Below are positions 8,217 to 17,466 of a DNA stretch of 64,000 bases, piece after piece. How positions within the stretch are numbered: position 1 is the first letter of the stretch; each line of letters starts with the position of its first letter. The notes under the pieces were generated by a model, which had not been told where the DNA came from, did no database searches, and worked only from the letters and a program-made list of their open reading frames with translations. Source of the stretch: Fulvivirga ulvae. Lineage in GTDB: Bacteria > Bacteroidota > Bacteroidia > Cytophagales > Cyclobacteriaceae. Both the position numbers and the translations under genes were made by a program. The stretch spans positions 124,001 through 188,000 of the forward strand of contig NZ_CP089981.1 of the NCBI RefSeq assembly GCF_021389975.1, written 5' to 3'.

Positions 8217-8930
8217 GATCTGTCGGGGGACAGATCATGGGGGGTATTTCTGTATCTTTCATCAGTTTCCCAAACCGGTGCCGGTCCCCTGACAGGCACC
8301 TTCTATGGCTAAATCTCCATAGAAATATTAAAACTATTTTGAAAGCATAGACCAGGTGGATGGGTGTAGTACTTAACGGCTTGCAGATGATCTGTCGGGG
8401 GACAGATCATGGGGGATATTTCGGTATCTTTCACCAGTTTCCCAAACCGGTGCCGGTCTCCTGACAGGCACCTCCTATGGCTAAATCTTCATGAAAATAT
8501 TAAAACTATTTTGAAAGTATAGACCAGGTGGATGAGTGTAGTACTTAACGGCTTGCAGATGATCTGTCGGGGGACAGATCATGGGGGGTATTTTTGTATC
8601 TTTCATCAGTTTACCAAACCGGTGCCGGTCTCCTGACAGGCACCTCCTATGGCTAAATCTTCATGAAAATATTAAAACTATTTTGAAAGTATAGACCAGG
8701 TGGATGAGTGTAGTACTTAACGGCTTGCAGATGATCTGTCGGGGGACAGATCATGGGGGGTATTTCGGTATCTTTCATCAGTTTCCCAAACCGGTGCCGG
8801 TCCCCTGACAGGCACCTTCTAAGGCTAATCTTCATGGAAATATTAAAACTATTTTTGAAAGCATAGACCAGGTGGATGAGTGTAGTACTTAACGGCTTGC
8901 AGATGATCTGTCGGGGGACAGATCATGGGG
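8217..8930 (+). repeat. Tandem 172-bp REP/BIME-like array
   Basis: Units start at 8217, 8389, 8561, 8733 and 8905, an exact 172-bp period; the last is cut short after about 26 nt. Each unit opens with GATCTGTCGGGGGACAGATC, an 8-bp stem with a GGGG loop, followed by a spacer, then a second imperfect hairpin GGTGCCGGTC-CCCT-GACAGGCACC, which is a REP-like sequence in the opposite orientation. A conserved tail ends ...TAGTACTTAACGGCTTGCA. Units differ by a few scattered substitutions and by compensating one-base insertions and deletions in the last unit. Apparent reading frames across the array are by-products of the repeat. Confidence 0.95.
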
Positions 8931-8957
8931 GATCATGAAAAAGGGAGCTTGACCTCT

Positions 8958-8990
8958 AAAAAAACAAAAAGGCCTGCCGTGAAGCAGACC
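8958..8990 (-). terminator. Rho-independent terminator of the TonB receptor gene
   Basis: On the minus strand GGTCTGC-TTCACG-GCAGGCC (8990-8971) forms a hairpin with one mismatch, followed by TTTTTGTTTTTTT (8970-8958). It lies about 105 nt past the stop of the gene ending at 9097 and separates it from the repeat array. Confidence 0.85.
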
Positions 8991-9096
8991 CTGGGGACTA
9001 TTTATTCCCTTTAGCACCTCTCCTTAAAATGCATGGAAATATATTATTTAGCCCCGAATATTGATGGCTGTATGCCGCCGGTATGTTTCTCAGTCG

Positions 9097-11535
9097 TTAA
9101 AATCCGTCATCTCCGCCAAAATCACCTCCTCTTTCTCCATTACCTCTTTCACGGGTCTTCTTCTGCTTTAAGCGATAGGTGAATGTTGCCGTTACCTGCC
9201 TGGCTCTCCATTGGAACTCTGACTCCTGATAAAGGTCTTCCGTAATGGTCTCTGACCTCCATTTTCTGGAATTGAGAAGGTCGCGCACGTTGAGTACTAT
9301 AGTGCCTTTACCTTTAAATATGTCTTTACTCAATCCCATATCGATCATGTAGAAGGCTTTTGTTCTGCCCTGGGTGCTGTTTTGCGGGGCTCTGTAGTGG
9401 CCGCTGACCTGGTAGTCAAGTACGCCAAACAGTGTCATCTTGGAGGTAACTCTGGCTGACATGGTATAGGTGTCGTTTGACAGATCTTGCTCCTGGTACT
9501 GCCCTTTGGTCTCGGAGCGGTAAAAGTTGGCACTACCATTCAGCTTCCACCATTTGCCTACATCTTTAGATGCTGTAAACTCCACGCCATAAGCATCACG
9601 GCTATTCAGGTTTAGTGGCACGGCATAGGTAATGCTATCTTCTACATAACGAATCCTGTCGATCACACCGGTGGAGTGGCGGTAGTAGAAGCTTGTAAAC
9701 AATGATGCAGAATTCCAATTTTTCAAATAGCCGATTTCATAGGCATCGGTATACTCAGGGTCAAGGTCAGGGTTTCCTGTTCTTATGTTACGCGAATCTG
9801 TAAAATTTGAAAAAGGGTTGAGGCTCCAGAAACCGGGACGGTCGAGTCTTCTGCTGTAGCTGGCCTGTAATGAGTTTTGATTTTTAAGCTCGTAGGTTAC
9901 ATGCGCACTGGGGAAGAGACCCGTATAGTTTTTATCATTTTTAAGATCATCCTGCACCAGTTCGGTAGTGATATCGGTGATCTCAGTTCTAAGGCCAATC
10001 TGATATGAAAATTTATTCATTTTATTGCCATAGATAGCATATACCGCATGGATGTTTTCATCGTAGTTAAAGTCATTGGTAAAACCTTCCAGTGTTACAA
10101 ACTGCCCATCCTCATTGAGTTGCTCTACAATATAAGCATTATCAATTTTCCTGAATGAGCCGCGGTATCCGGCCTCCACCTTGGCATTTTTTCCAATAGG
10201 ATGTATATAATCGGTTTGCAACAGTAGGTTGCTTTCAAACTCATCGTTTAATGACTGCTGAAAAACATCTGGTTCAAATACCTCACCAGGCAATGGCACC
10301 AATCCTTGTCTTTGCTCAGCATCTTCCACTTCGCTACTTTCCCTGTACTGAACATCTGCTGTAAGCTTATGCTTTTCGTTGCTAAATGTTTTGGTATAGT
10401 TTAATGAAAACTCAATATTCTCTTCATCTTCCAGCTCATCATCAAGTCTTTGGGTTCTGGCTACGAGATTGCGGTTAATATCATAATCGGTGTAAAACAG
10501 TTCCGTCTCGTTCTCTTCATCAGAGATACGATAAAGTGCTGCTACTGTGATGGTATTTTTATCGTTAAGATAGAAGTCAGAACCAAACCTGAAATTGTTG
10601 GATATGCCTCCACGGGTCCGATCCCTGTCGATGTCAGTGTAGTATGTTGTATCTTCTTTGTAGAATATCTGATTGGCAAATCCTGAACCCGGGCTTTTTC
10701 TGTAGTCGATGCCATAGTTGGCAAACAGGTTCATCCATTTTTTACGGTAGTTGACATTAAATGAAAGTCCGTAGTTATCGGGATATCCGGCATTGGCACT
10801 GAATGAACCGTTGACACCATCGTTATTATCTTTTTTCAGAATGATGTTAATAATACCGGCATTACCCTGAGCCTCATATTTGGCAGATGGATTGGTTACC
10901 ACTTCTACACGCTCAATAAGATTCCCTTGTAGCTGCCTCAAGGCATCGGTGCTGCTGATGCCTACCAGTCCTGATGGTTTGCCGTTGATGAGTACCCTTA
11001 CGTTGCCACTTCCGCGAAGGCTTACATTACCTTCAATGTCTACACTCACGGAAGGGATGTTGTCCAGTATATCTGCGGCACTGGCCCCTGTATTGCTCAG
11101 GTCCTGCCCCACATTAAACACACGCTTATCAAGCTCCATTACCATCTGGCTCTTCTCCCCTGTTATCACTACTTCATCCAGAGTTTCTGCATCGGGGCTG
11201 AGTTTGACTACACCCAGATCTTTACCTCCCGGCTCGAGGGTGACATTGAAACTTTTGGATACATAAGAAATGAATTGTATCTGTACGATATATTTCCCTG
11301 GCCTGCCTTTTACTGAAAATTTCCCATTGGCATCAGTGATCCCTCCATCCACGAGGGTACTGTCTGAGGCTTTTAATAAACTGACCGATGCGTATTCCAG
11401 TGGAGCACCTGATTCGGTATCCATAACAGTACCGGTTACTGCAGGAGGCTGTCCTGCTCCCTGATAATCCCCTCTCTGCGCAAACGACGCGGTAACTGCA
11501 AAAAATGCTAATAACAGTAAAAATTGTTGTTTCAT
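9097..11535 (-). CDS. Outer-membrane TonB-dependent receptor family protein
   Basis: This 812-residue protein has a signal peptide (MKQQFLLLLAFFAVTASFAQ). A carboxypeptidase-regulatory-like beta-sandwich follows (about residues 30-115, VTGTVMDTESGAPLEYASV). Then comes a plug with LDEVVITGEK and ILDNIPSVSVD...GSGNVRVLINGKPS (about 115-235), and a long beta-barrel resembling the OMP_b-brl_3 group. The C-terminus is basic and Gly-rich (about the last 25 residues), unlike the usual terminal aromatic strand. It lies 132 nt downstream of, and in the same direction as, a response regulator/kinase pair, with its own -7 box and a regulator-type direct repeat in between. A surface uptake or sensing role controlled by that pair is likely. 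The substrate is unknown. Confidence 0.85.
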   Translation of the reverse strand: MKQQFLLLLAFFAVTASFAQRGDYQGAGQPPAVTGTVMDTESGAPLEYASVSLLKASDSTLVDGGITDANGKFSVKGRPGKYIVQIQFISYVSKSFNVTLEPGGKDLGVVKLSPDAETLDEVVITGEKSQMVMELDKRVFNVGQDLSNTGASAADILDNIPSVSVDIEGNVSLRGSGNVRVLINGKPSGLVGISSTDALRQLQGNLIERVEVVTNPSAKYEAQGNAGIINIILKKDNNDGVNGSFSANAGYPDNYGLSFNVNYRKKWMNLFANYGIDYRKSPGSGFANQIFYKEDTTYYTDIDRDRTRGGISNNFRFGSDFYLNDKNTITVAALYRISDEENETELFYTDYDINRNLVARTQRLDDELEDEENIEFSLNYTKTFSNEKHKLTADVQYRESSEVEDAEQRQGLVPLPGEVFEPDVFQQSLNDEFESNLLLQTDYIHPIGKNAKVEAGYRGSFRKIDNAYIVEQLNEDGQFVTLEGFTNDFNYDENIHAVYAIYGNKMNKFSYQIGLRTEITDITTELVQDDLKNDKNYTGLFPSAHVTYELKNQNSLQASYSRRLDRPGFWSLNPFSNFTDSRNIRTGNPDLDPEYTDAYEIGYLKNWNSASLFTSFYYRHSTGVIDRIRYVEDSITYAVPLNLNSRDAYGVEFTASKDVGKWWKLNGSANFYRSETKGQYQEQDLSNDTYTMSARVTSKMTLFGVLDYQVSGHYRAPQNSTQGRTKAFYMIDMGLSKDIFKGKGTIVLNVRDLLNSRKWRSETITEDLYQESEFQWRARQVTATFTYRLKQKKTRERGNGERGGDFGGDDGF

Positions 11536-11608
11536 GTATTTAATTTATGTCTTGAGTTTTTGAGAATCACGCTCAACTACACCTGCCTTCCCCTATGGTT
11601 GTTAACTA

Positions 11609-11665
11609 CAAAACTAGATCACAGGTTTGATTTAAATATGTATGAAATCTGAAGTAATTCTGAAG
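11609..11665 (-). promoter_or_regulatory. Promoter and OmpR-type direct repeat upstream of the TonB receptor
   Basis: On the minus strand TAGTTTTG (11616-11609) fits the -7 box. About 30-50 nt upstream of it lies a tandem octamer, written on the plus strand as ATCTGAAG (11647-11654) and TTCTGAAG (11658-11665), with 11-bp phasing. The same motif with the same phasing precedes the response-regulator gene. Confidence 0.55.
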
Positions 11666-11667
11666 TT

Positions 11668-12921
11668 TTAAAATATCACCTCGATCGTATGGTCAGGGTC
11701 CTGATATTGATAAGAAATATCAAACGAACTCACTTCACATATTTTCTTTACAATGGACAAACCCAGGCCTACAGACTCTTTGCTCTGGTTATCCTTTTTG
11801 AAGCGCTCAAAGAGGGAGCCCGGATCAGATTTAAGGGCCCCGCCTGTATTACTGATCAAGAGCCTCGTATGGGTTAACACTACATGGATCCGGCCCTCTT
11901 CATAATTATGCCTGATGGCGTTTTGCAGAAGGTTGGTTACCATAATAGCCGCCAGGGTACTATCCATATTCACTTTTACATGCTCCTGTATCTCTGACTC
12001 AATTTTTATGGATTTGAGGTCAGCGAGTTCTTTGAAATCAAACAGCAGTTTTAATAAAAGCTCACTGAGATTGATCTCTTCGGTACTTTCAAACTCCTTG
12101 TTTTCAATTTTGGTCAGCAGCGACAAGGCTTTACCCATCCTGGAAAGACGCTGTACCGACCCCTGAGCCGACATGATCAGTGCAACCTGCTCATCCGTGA
12201 GGTTATCCGACTCCATGAGCAGCTCGAGTTTACCATTGGCAATGGAGAGCGGCGTCTGCATTTCATGTGATGCATTCTCGGTAAATTCCTTTAATGACTG
12301 GTAGTCAGTCTGGATCTTCTCAGTCATTTCTTCTACAAACTTATTAAGCTTGTCAAATTCTTTGGTGTCCGATTTTTTATACTTAATGGGATTGTTTTTT
12401 CTAAGGCTAAAGTTTTTGATGTGCTCCAGGGTGATGTTAAAAGGTTTTAACAGGAAGGCCGAAGCCACCCAACTCAGGATAAGCACCACTACAAGAAGTA
12501 GTAAGTATACCTTCACCAGGGCTTCGTTTACCCCTTCGGCAATGTCATCTTCTTCAACAATAAGGTCATAAAGGGTAATTTTATAATACTGCTGCCCCAC
12601 TTTTTTAACTACATCCAGTTTATTGTGAGGCTCCATACGCTGCAGCGTACTATGCATCACTACGGTATCCGAAAAAGCTATTTCCGTTTCCTCGCCTCTG
12701 GCACCAAGAGGTATGATCTTTATTTTGTCACGTTCAAAAGGCTTATGTAGCATTCTGCGCTCGATCATTCTGATGGCAAAGTCCAGCCGTTCCCTCAAAA
12801 ACCGCTGCTCCTCATAGATGACTTCCCGCATAATGATCTGATGGGTGATAATGCCCCCGATCAGGAATACCACCAGTGAGATCAGCAGGTAAAGCAGTGT
12901 GATTTTGAATATCAGTTTCAT
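11668..12921 (-). CDS. Two-component sensor histidine kinase
   Basis: This 417-residue kinase has a first membrane helix at residues 5-28. A periplasmic loop of about 110 residues follows, then a second helix (about 135-157, VYLLLLVVVLILSWVASAF) and a HAMP-like linker. HisKA carries H219 in ASHEMQTPLSIANG. The ATPase domain has the N-box LLQNAIRHNY and a G2 box GLGLSIVKKI. The G1 region (LLISNTGGAL) lacks the usual DNGxGI Asp, as in several Bacteroidota kinases of this group. It starts 3 nt after the regulator's stop codon and is co-transcribed with it. The stimulus is unknown; the associated TonB receptor suggests an envelope or nutrient signal. Confidence 0.9.
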   Translation of the reverse strand: MKLIFKITLLYLLISLVVFLIGGIITHQIIMREVIYEEQRFLRERLDFAIRMIERRMLHKPFERDKIKIIPLGARGEETEIAFSDTVVMHSTLQRMEPHNKLDVVKKVGQQYYKITLYDLIVEEDDIAEGVNEALVKVYLLLLVVVLILSWVASAFLLKPFNITLEHIKNFSLRKNNPIKYKKSDTKEFDKLNKFVEEMTEKIQTDYQSLKEFTENASHEMQTPLSIANGKLELLMESDNLTDEQVALIMSAQGSVQRLSRMGKALSLLTKIENKEFESTEEINLSELLLKLLFDFKELADLKSIKIESEIQEHVKVNMDSTLAAIMVTNLLQNAIRHNYEEGRIHVVLTHTRLLISNTGGALKSDPGSLFERFKKDNQSKESVGLGLSIVKKICEVSSFDISYQYQDPDHTIEVIF

Positions 12922-12924
12922 GTG

Positions 12925-13605
12925 CTAGATATTAGGGTTGAATTTATACCCCGAGCCATACATAGTCTGTATGTAATCATGGCCACCTGCCTGTACTATT
13001 TTTTTCCTCAGGTTTTTGATGTGCTGGTAAACAAAGTCAAAAGAATCGACCGAATCCATGTAATCGCCCCAGAGATGTTCGGCAATGGACTGCTTGGTGA
13101 GCACCCTGCTTTTATTGACGATCATGTAGAGCAGCATCTCGTATTCCTTCCGGGTAAGGTCGAGGTACTGGTCATTGACCTTGACCTCCATGGTATCGGT
13201 GTTGAGGCTTATTTCATTAAATATGATGTCATGTGCCCCACCCAGGTGCCTCCTCCGGTAAATGGCTTTTAACCTTGCATTCAGCTCAGACAAATGGAAA
13301 GGCTTGGGCAGATAATCATCAGCACCCAGGTCAAGGCCCTGGATCTTGTCATCCAAAGCATTTTTGGCCGACAGTATCAGTACTCCGGCATCGGCATTTT
13401 GCTGCTTAATGAACCTGAGGATATCCAGTCCGTCCCCATCCGGCAGCATGAGGTCGAGCATGATAATGTCGTACTCAAATCCGGAAAGTTTATTGATTGC
13501 TTTTTGATAGCTGTTACACCACTCACACACGTAGCCTTCCTTGGCCAGGTATGATATTACATTGCTGGCAAGCTCGGCATGATCTTCTACTAATAACAGT
13601 TTCAT
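12925..13605 (-). CDS. OmpR-family response regulator
   Basis: This 226-residue protein has an N-terminal receiver domain with acidic pocket E7/D8, phospho-acceptor D51 in IIMLDLMLPDGDG, and the conserved Lys in LPKPF. A C-terminal winged-helix DNA-binding domain follows (about 125-226), with LTRKEYEMLLYM and YGSGYKF. Length is normal for the family. It is the first gene of a regulator-kinase pair. A direct repeat of the TTCTGAAG type overlaps its promoter region and recurs before the downstream TonB receptor gene, so autoregulation and control of the receptor are proposed. Confidence 0.93.
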   Translation of the reverse strand: MKLLLVEDHAELASNVISYLAKEGYVCEWCNSYQKAINKLSGFEYDIIMLDLMLPDGDGLDILRFIKQQNADAGVLILSAKNALDDKIQGLDLGADDYLPKPFHLSELNARLKAIYRRRHLGGAHDIIFNEISLNTDTMEVKVNDQYLDLTRKEYEMLLYMIVNKSRVLTKQSIAEHLWGDYMDSVDSFDFVYQHIKNLRKKIVQAGGHDYIQTMYGSGYKFNPNI

Positions 13606-13680
13606 CTACTTACTGCGGCTTTTATGCACTGAGCATCTTTCAGTGCCATTGAGCCTGTTGTTTTAATTTTTGTTTACATT

Positions 13681-13715
13681 CAAATATATCAATAGTTTCT
13701 GAAGAGATTTTGAAG
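13681..13715 (-). promoter_or_regulatory. Promoter and direct repeat upstream of the response regulator
   Basis: TATATTTG on the minus strand (13688-13681) fits the -7 box, 76 nt before the start codon. Immediately upstream, written on the plus strand, TTCTGAAG (13697-13704) and TTTTGAAG (13708-13715) repeat with 11-bp phasing, the same arrangement as at 11647-11665. Confidence 0.5.
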
Positions 13716-13841
13716 CGCTCCGTGCTTGTGGCTGTTCAGGGTCAATGCTGTGGAGTGAGTGAATCGGAAAAGCAAGAAGTCTCAACGTAAAGTTACCAAG
13801 AGAAACAAAATAAAAACCGCGCCTACTGCTATTTCATCCTA

Positions 13842-13933
13842 CTTTGCCAACTGCTTTTGCCTGTTGCTATTCACTACTGCTCGTCAAACATAGAGGTGAA
13901 AAGCTAGAGTCTCCTCAGAAATTCTGCTTGATC
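13842..13933 (-). repeat. Dispersed intergenic repeat, copy 2
   Basis: This 92-nt block, read on the minus strand, matches 9-100 along its full length, starting GATCAAGC and ending GGCAAAG. It is the main content of the 386-nt gap between the response regulator and the MFS gene. No gene is seen in the rest of that gap. Confidence 0.65.
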
Positions 13934-13991
13934 CTGGCCAGTTTTGGCTTATTGACAAAATACATTAATTTTCGGCTTTAAGCTACAAGCA

Positions 13992-15170
13992 TTGAAAGAC
14001 TCCCATTCACGCCCCGGTTATGTTTTGCCGATCATTGTTATCGCTCAGTTTGCAGGTACATCGCTATGGTTTGCCGGTAATGCTATTTTACCTGATCTGG
14101 ATAAGGCACTATCACTCCCTGCCAATGCGCTTGGCATCATTACCTCCGCTGTCCAGCTTGGGTTTATTGCCGGCACACTTACTTTTGCCTTTCTTACTAT
14201 TGCAGACCGTTTTTCACCTTCAAAAGTATTTTTCACCTGTGCCCTGCTTGGCAGTATTTTCAACCTCGGCCCTCTCTTTTCTACCGGTTATGAGGTGATC
14301 CTCTCTTTCCGGTTTATTACAGGCTTCTTCCTTGCCGGAATATACCCAATTGGTATGAAGATCGCTTCTGACTGGCATGAGAAAGGGCTCGGCAAAGCTT
14401 TGGGGTACCTGGTGGGTGCCCTGGTACTGGGTACTGCCTTTCCGCACCTGATCAGGGACCTTACGGGTGGCCTGCCATGGAAGTATATACTGATAACCAC
14501 TTCATCGGCAGCCGTTATGGGCGGTGTGGCCATATTGGCCGGCGTTGGTGACGGGCCGTTCAGAAAGCGGGGAAGCAAGTTTGATTTAAGTATAATATTT
14601 AAACTTTTCAGGCATAATAATTTCAGAAATGCCGCTTTCGGATACTTCGGCCATATGTGGGAGCTTTATGCCTTTTGGGCTTTTATCCCGTTTATATTGA
14701 GGCACTACAATGAGTCAGCAGGCACTGATCTGAATGTACCGCTATGGTCTTTTATAACCATCGGTGCCGGATCATTATCATGCGCTATAGGAGGCCACAT
14801 CGCCATGAGATTTGGCAGTAAAAAAGTTGCTTTCGCAGCTCTGGCTTTGTCTGGTATCTGTTGTCTTTTGTCTCCGCTACTGTACATGGTTCCGGTTGGT
14901 CTTTTTATCTTGACCCTTTCGATTTGGGGCATGGCCGTGGTGGCTGACTCCCCTCAGTTCTCAACCCTGGTAGCTCAAACGGCCGACAAGGCTTACATTG
15001 GTACCGGACTTACCGTGGTCAACAGCCTTGGCTTTGCCATCACCATTGTCAGTATTCAGTTATTGACCTGGCTTGATTCGCTTATCACCCCTGATTTCTT
15101 ATTTATTATATTGCTTGTTGGTCCGGCTTTTGGATTGGTTCACCTGGGCAGGGTAGGAACGGAAAAATAA
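13992..15170 (+). CDS. Major facilitator superfamily transporter
   Basis: This 392-residue protein is almost wholly hydrophobic, with about 12 predicted membrane helices and a central cytoplasmic loop near residue 195 (GPFRKRGSKFD). Family-like charged turns occur after helix 2 (IADRFSP) and in RFITGFFLAGIYPIG. The only plausible start is a TTG at 13992, because membrane helix 1 begins within 12 residues and no upstream ATG exists in frame. The substrate cannot be told from the sequence. It stands alone on the plus strand, convergent with a TonB receptor and sharing a bidirectional terminator with it. Confidence 0.8.
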   Translation: MKDSHSRPGYVLPIIVIAQFAGTSLWFAGNAILPDLDKALSLPANALGIITSAVQLGFIAGTLTFAFLTIADRFSPSKVFFTCALLGSIFNLGPLFSTGYEVILSFRFITGFFLAGIYPIGMKIASDWHEKGLGKALGYLVGALVLGTAFPHLIRDLTGGLPWKYILITTSSAAVMGGVAILAGVGDGPFRKRGSKFDLSIIFKLFRHNNFRNAAFGYFGHMWELYAFWAFIPFILRHYNESAGTDLNVPLWSFITIGAGSLSCAIGGHIAMRFGSKKVAFAALALSGICCLLSPLLYMVPVGLFILTLSIWGMAVVADSPQFSTLVAQTADKAYIGTGLTVVNSLGFAITIVSIQLLTWLDSLITPDFLFIILLVGPAFGLVHLGRVGTEK

Positions 15171-15175
15171 AAAAA

Positions 15176-15229
15176 GGAGCCTCCTCAGTTCAATAACCTT
15201 AAACATCAAACATCATCCTTGGAGGCCCC
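15176..15229. terminator. Bidirectional terminator between convergent genes
   Basis: GCCTCC (15179-15184) pairs with GGAGGC (15221-15226), flanked by an A run on the left and CCCCTTTC on the right. The loop is about 36 nt. It sits between the MFS gene stop and the stop of the minus-strand receptor gene. Confidence 0.6.
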
Positions 15230-15239
15230 TTTCAACTAA

Positions 15240-17249
15240 TCAACTAAATTTAAGTCTGTATTTCAACCTCACCACTATCTCCCTGCCCGCAGCAGGGAGG
15301 GGTGAATGCCCACTGTTGTACGGTTGTATGTAAGCATAGTCATTGTCAGTCAGATTATAAACTCCTGCTCCGGCTGTCAGTCCCTGGGTAAACAGGTCTT
15401 TGTATTGAAAGTAAAGATTTGCGAATACCACAGGATCGAAAGTGGCCAGTACCGGGTTGTCATTGGTATCTGCAATTACGAATCCTGCCCGCTCTCCCAG
15501 GTAAGTAACGGAGGGGCTGAAAGTAAGTTTCTTAGTCAGCAAGAATGATCCGAAAAGATTGGCTTTGCTCTGGGCGAAACCCAATAGTTTATCTTCGTCC
15601 CCGGGCACATTGTAAGATGCCACTTTGTTGTCTCCATGGGCTGTATAATAAGAATAGTTAAAGCCCATCGATCCCCAGGTATCTTTATACTTATATTCCA
15701 GCTCTATACCCCGGGTGCCTGTTTCATCATAATTTTCATAGCCTTCCGCATCGGTATCGCTATCATAGAAGTAAACAATCGGGTCTTCGATCTTTATGTC
15801 GAAGAAATTTGCTGTAAGAGCCATTTTAGAGGTAAGCTGATACCCGGCTTCCAGCTCAAAAACCGTAGTGAGCTCAGGTTCAATATCAGGGTTAGGATCG
15901 ATATTTTGAATACTCGGCGCCCTGAAAGCCTGGCTAAGCAGCAGCTTGCCATGGAATCTGTCAATTACTTTGGTAACGCCAATTCTCGGCACAAATGAAT
16001 CACCGAACTGCTCATGGTTATTATAACGTGCACCTACAGTAACATTGGCAAACCCCAATTTGAACAACCCCTGTCCATAAGCGCTGAAATTATAAAACTC
16101 TACGTCGGTGCTATTAGTGATTTCATACTCATAGCCAGGTACCGACTCCCCTTTGTCTACATAGTACTGCATACCTGCTATCACATTAATTTTGGGTGTG
16201 AAGTTGACATTCAGCACCAAGTCTCCCAAGGTTTGTTCTACCGTTTTGTCAGCAAAAACACCTGCGTAGTCATTCTCGTCCAACTGCCGGGCCACTGCAC
16301 TGTTTGTAAGCCATGGTTGCTGGTTTTTATATTGGACCTTCGGGGTCAGCTTCACCTTGTCAGAGACCTTATAATCATACTTGACCTCAGCATACACGCC
16401 TTTGAAATGCATATCTACGGGCACCGGCATAGCCGCATCGAAAAGGTCGCGCTGCTGTATCTGGTAGTCTTCGTATATCAGCCGTATACCCAGTCCTTTG
16501 TATGACAATCCACTATTGATATGCAGGTTTTTTAGTTCGGAGTTATCCTTCATGTCGTAAGAGTCTCCATAGAAATCAGTATAAGTTCTGTCACTTCTGT
16601 TTCCCTGTCCTACTGTTAATTTAGCATCAAATGCCACATCTCCGGCACTTCTGCCTACCATCACAGTCCCTTCTGCCCTGCCTAGCGCATCCGGCAACTG
16701 CCCGTATGTGCCTGCTACGCTAACACCGTTAAGGGCCTTTCCTTTTTTAGTGATAATATTAATCACACCCAGCTCCGCGTAACCACCATAAATAGCAGAC
16801 CCCGGACCTCTGATAATTTCGATTCTCTCTATTTGCTCCAATGGAAAGTGGTTACCTAACTGTGTGGTCGCAAAACTTCTTTCGTTCATCTCCTGACCAT
16901 CAAGTTGTATCAGGATTTTGCCTTCATGGCCCCAGTTACCTCTCGCCCCTACTCCTATCACCCCCTGTACATCCACACCAAACTCAAAACCGGGGATCAT
17001 GCGCAATACATCGATCAGGTCACGCGCACCGGATCTCGCTATTTCATCTGCCGTGATCAGGTTAACAATACCCGGAGACTCTCTTGTCGACAATGCTTCG
17101 GTTGAAGCCACCGTAATGGTCAGATTCATAAGCTCGTCTAATGACATCGAAAAGTAATCGGTAGTATCCGATTCATTTTGGGCATGGGTTTGAAATGACG
17201 TTATTAGAAAAATGGCTAAAATCAAAGAGGAAATGGAAGAGTTTTTCAT
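15240..17249 (-). CDS. TonB-dependent outer-membrane receptor
   Basis: This 669-residue protein has a signal peptide (to about residue 23, HAQ). An N-terminal MSLDELMNLTITVAS segment is followed by a plug domain (about 55-175) with VLRMIPGFEFG and IEIIRGPGSAIYGG. The rest is a 22-strand-type barrel ending in IVVRLKYRLKFS, with a terminal aromatic residue near the end as for a BAM-inserted barrel. It lacks the N-terminal carboxypeptidase-like domain of SusC proteins and resembles BtuB/FepA-type receptors for small molecules or metals. No cobalamin or iron transport genes are adjacent, so the substrate is open. It is monocistronic. Confidence 0.88.
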   Translation of the reverse strand: MKNSSISSLILAIFLITSFQTHAQNESDTTDYFSMSLDELMNLTITVASTEALSTRESPGIVNLITADEIARSGARDLIDVLRMIPGFEFGVDVQGVIGVGARGNWGHEGKILIQLDGQEMNERSFATTQLGNHFPLEQIERIEIIRGPGSAIYGGYAELGVINIITKKGKALNGVSVAGTYGQLPDALGRAEGTVMVGRSAGDVAFDAKLTVGQGNRSDRTYTDFYGDSYDMKDNSELKNLHINSGLSYKGLGIRLIYEDYQIQQRDLFDAAMPVPVDMHFKGVYAEVKYDYKVSDKVKLTPKVQYKNQQPWLTNSAVARQLDENDYAGVFADKTVEQTLGDLVLNVNFTPKINVIAGMQYYVDKGESVPGYEYEITNSTDVEFYNFSAYGQGLFKLGFANVTVGARYNNHEQFGDSFVPRIGVTKVIDRFHGKLLLSQAFRAPSIQNIDPNPDIEPELTTVFELEAGYQLTSKMALTANFFDIKIEDPIVYFYDSDTDAEGYENYDETGTRGIELEYKYKDTWGSMGFNYSYYTAHGDNKVASYNVPGDEDKLLGFAQSKANLFGSFLLTKKLTFSPSVTYLGERAGFVIADTNDNPVLATFDPVVFANLYFQYKDLFTQGLTAGAGVYNLTDNDYAYIQPYNSGHSPLPAAGREIVVRLKYRLKFS

Positions 17250-17466
17250 AATATTAAGGGGTTAAATTATAAACAATACTCTCCAATCAATATACAAAAA
17301 GATAAGGGGAATCCGAAGCCAGATTATTAGAAAAGTAATATGAATATTTCATTATGCCCAAACATTATCCACCAAAGAGGGGCAAAATTCAATATTCGAG
17401 GTATGGATTACAATTTAAACCCCTCTTATTAAGAAGGTTATCTAGTTTATTCGAACCAACAGTTTT

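Noticed and set aside
8084..8835. Minus-strand open frames within the 172-bp array (8084-8299 and 8653-8835)
   Set aside because: They read the repeat units, share the same peptide because the DNA repeats, and have no start context or domain; they are by-products of the array.
8217..8930. Possible CRISPR array
   Set aside because: Units are 172 bp and nearly identical throughout; there are no unique spacers and no cas genes.
15240..17249. BtuB (cobalamin receptor) assignment for the TonB receptor, tempting because a B12-dependent regulator is in the window
   Set aside because: No cobalamin genes are adjacent and plug motifs are general to the family.
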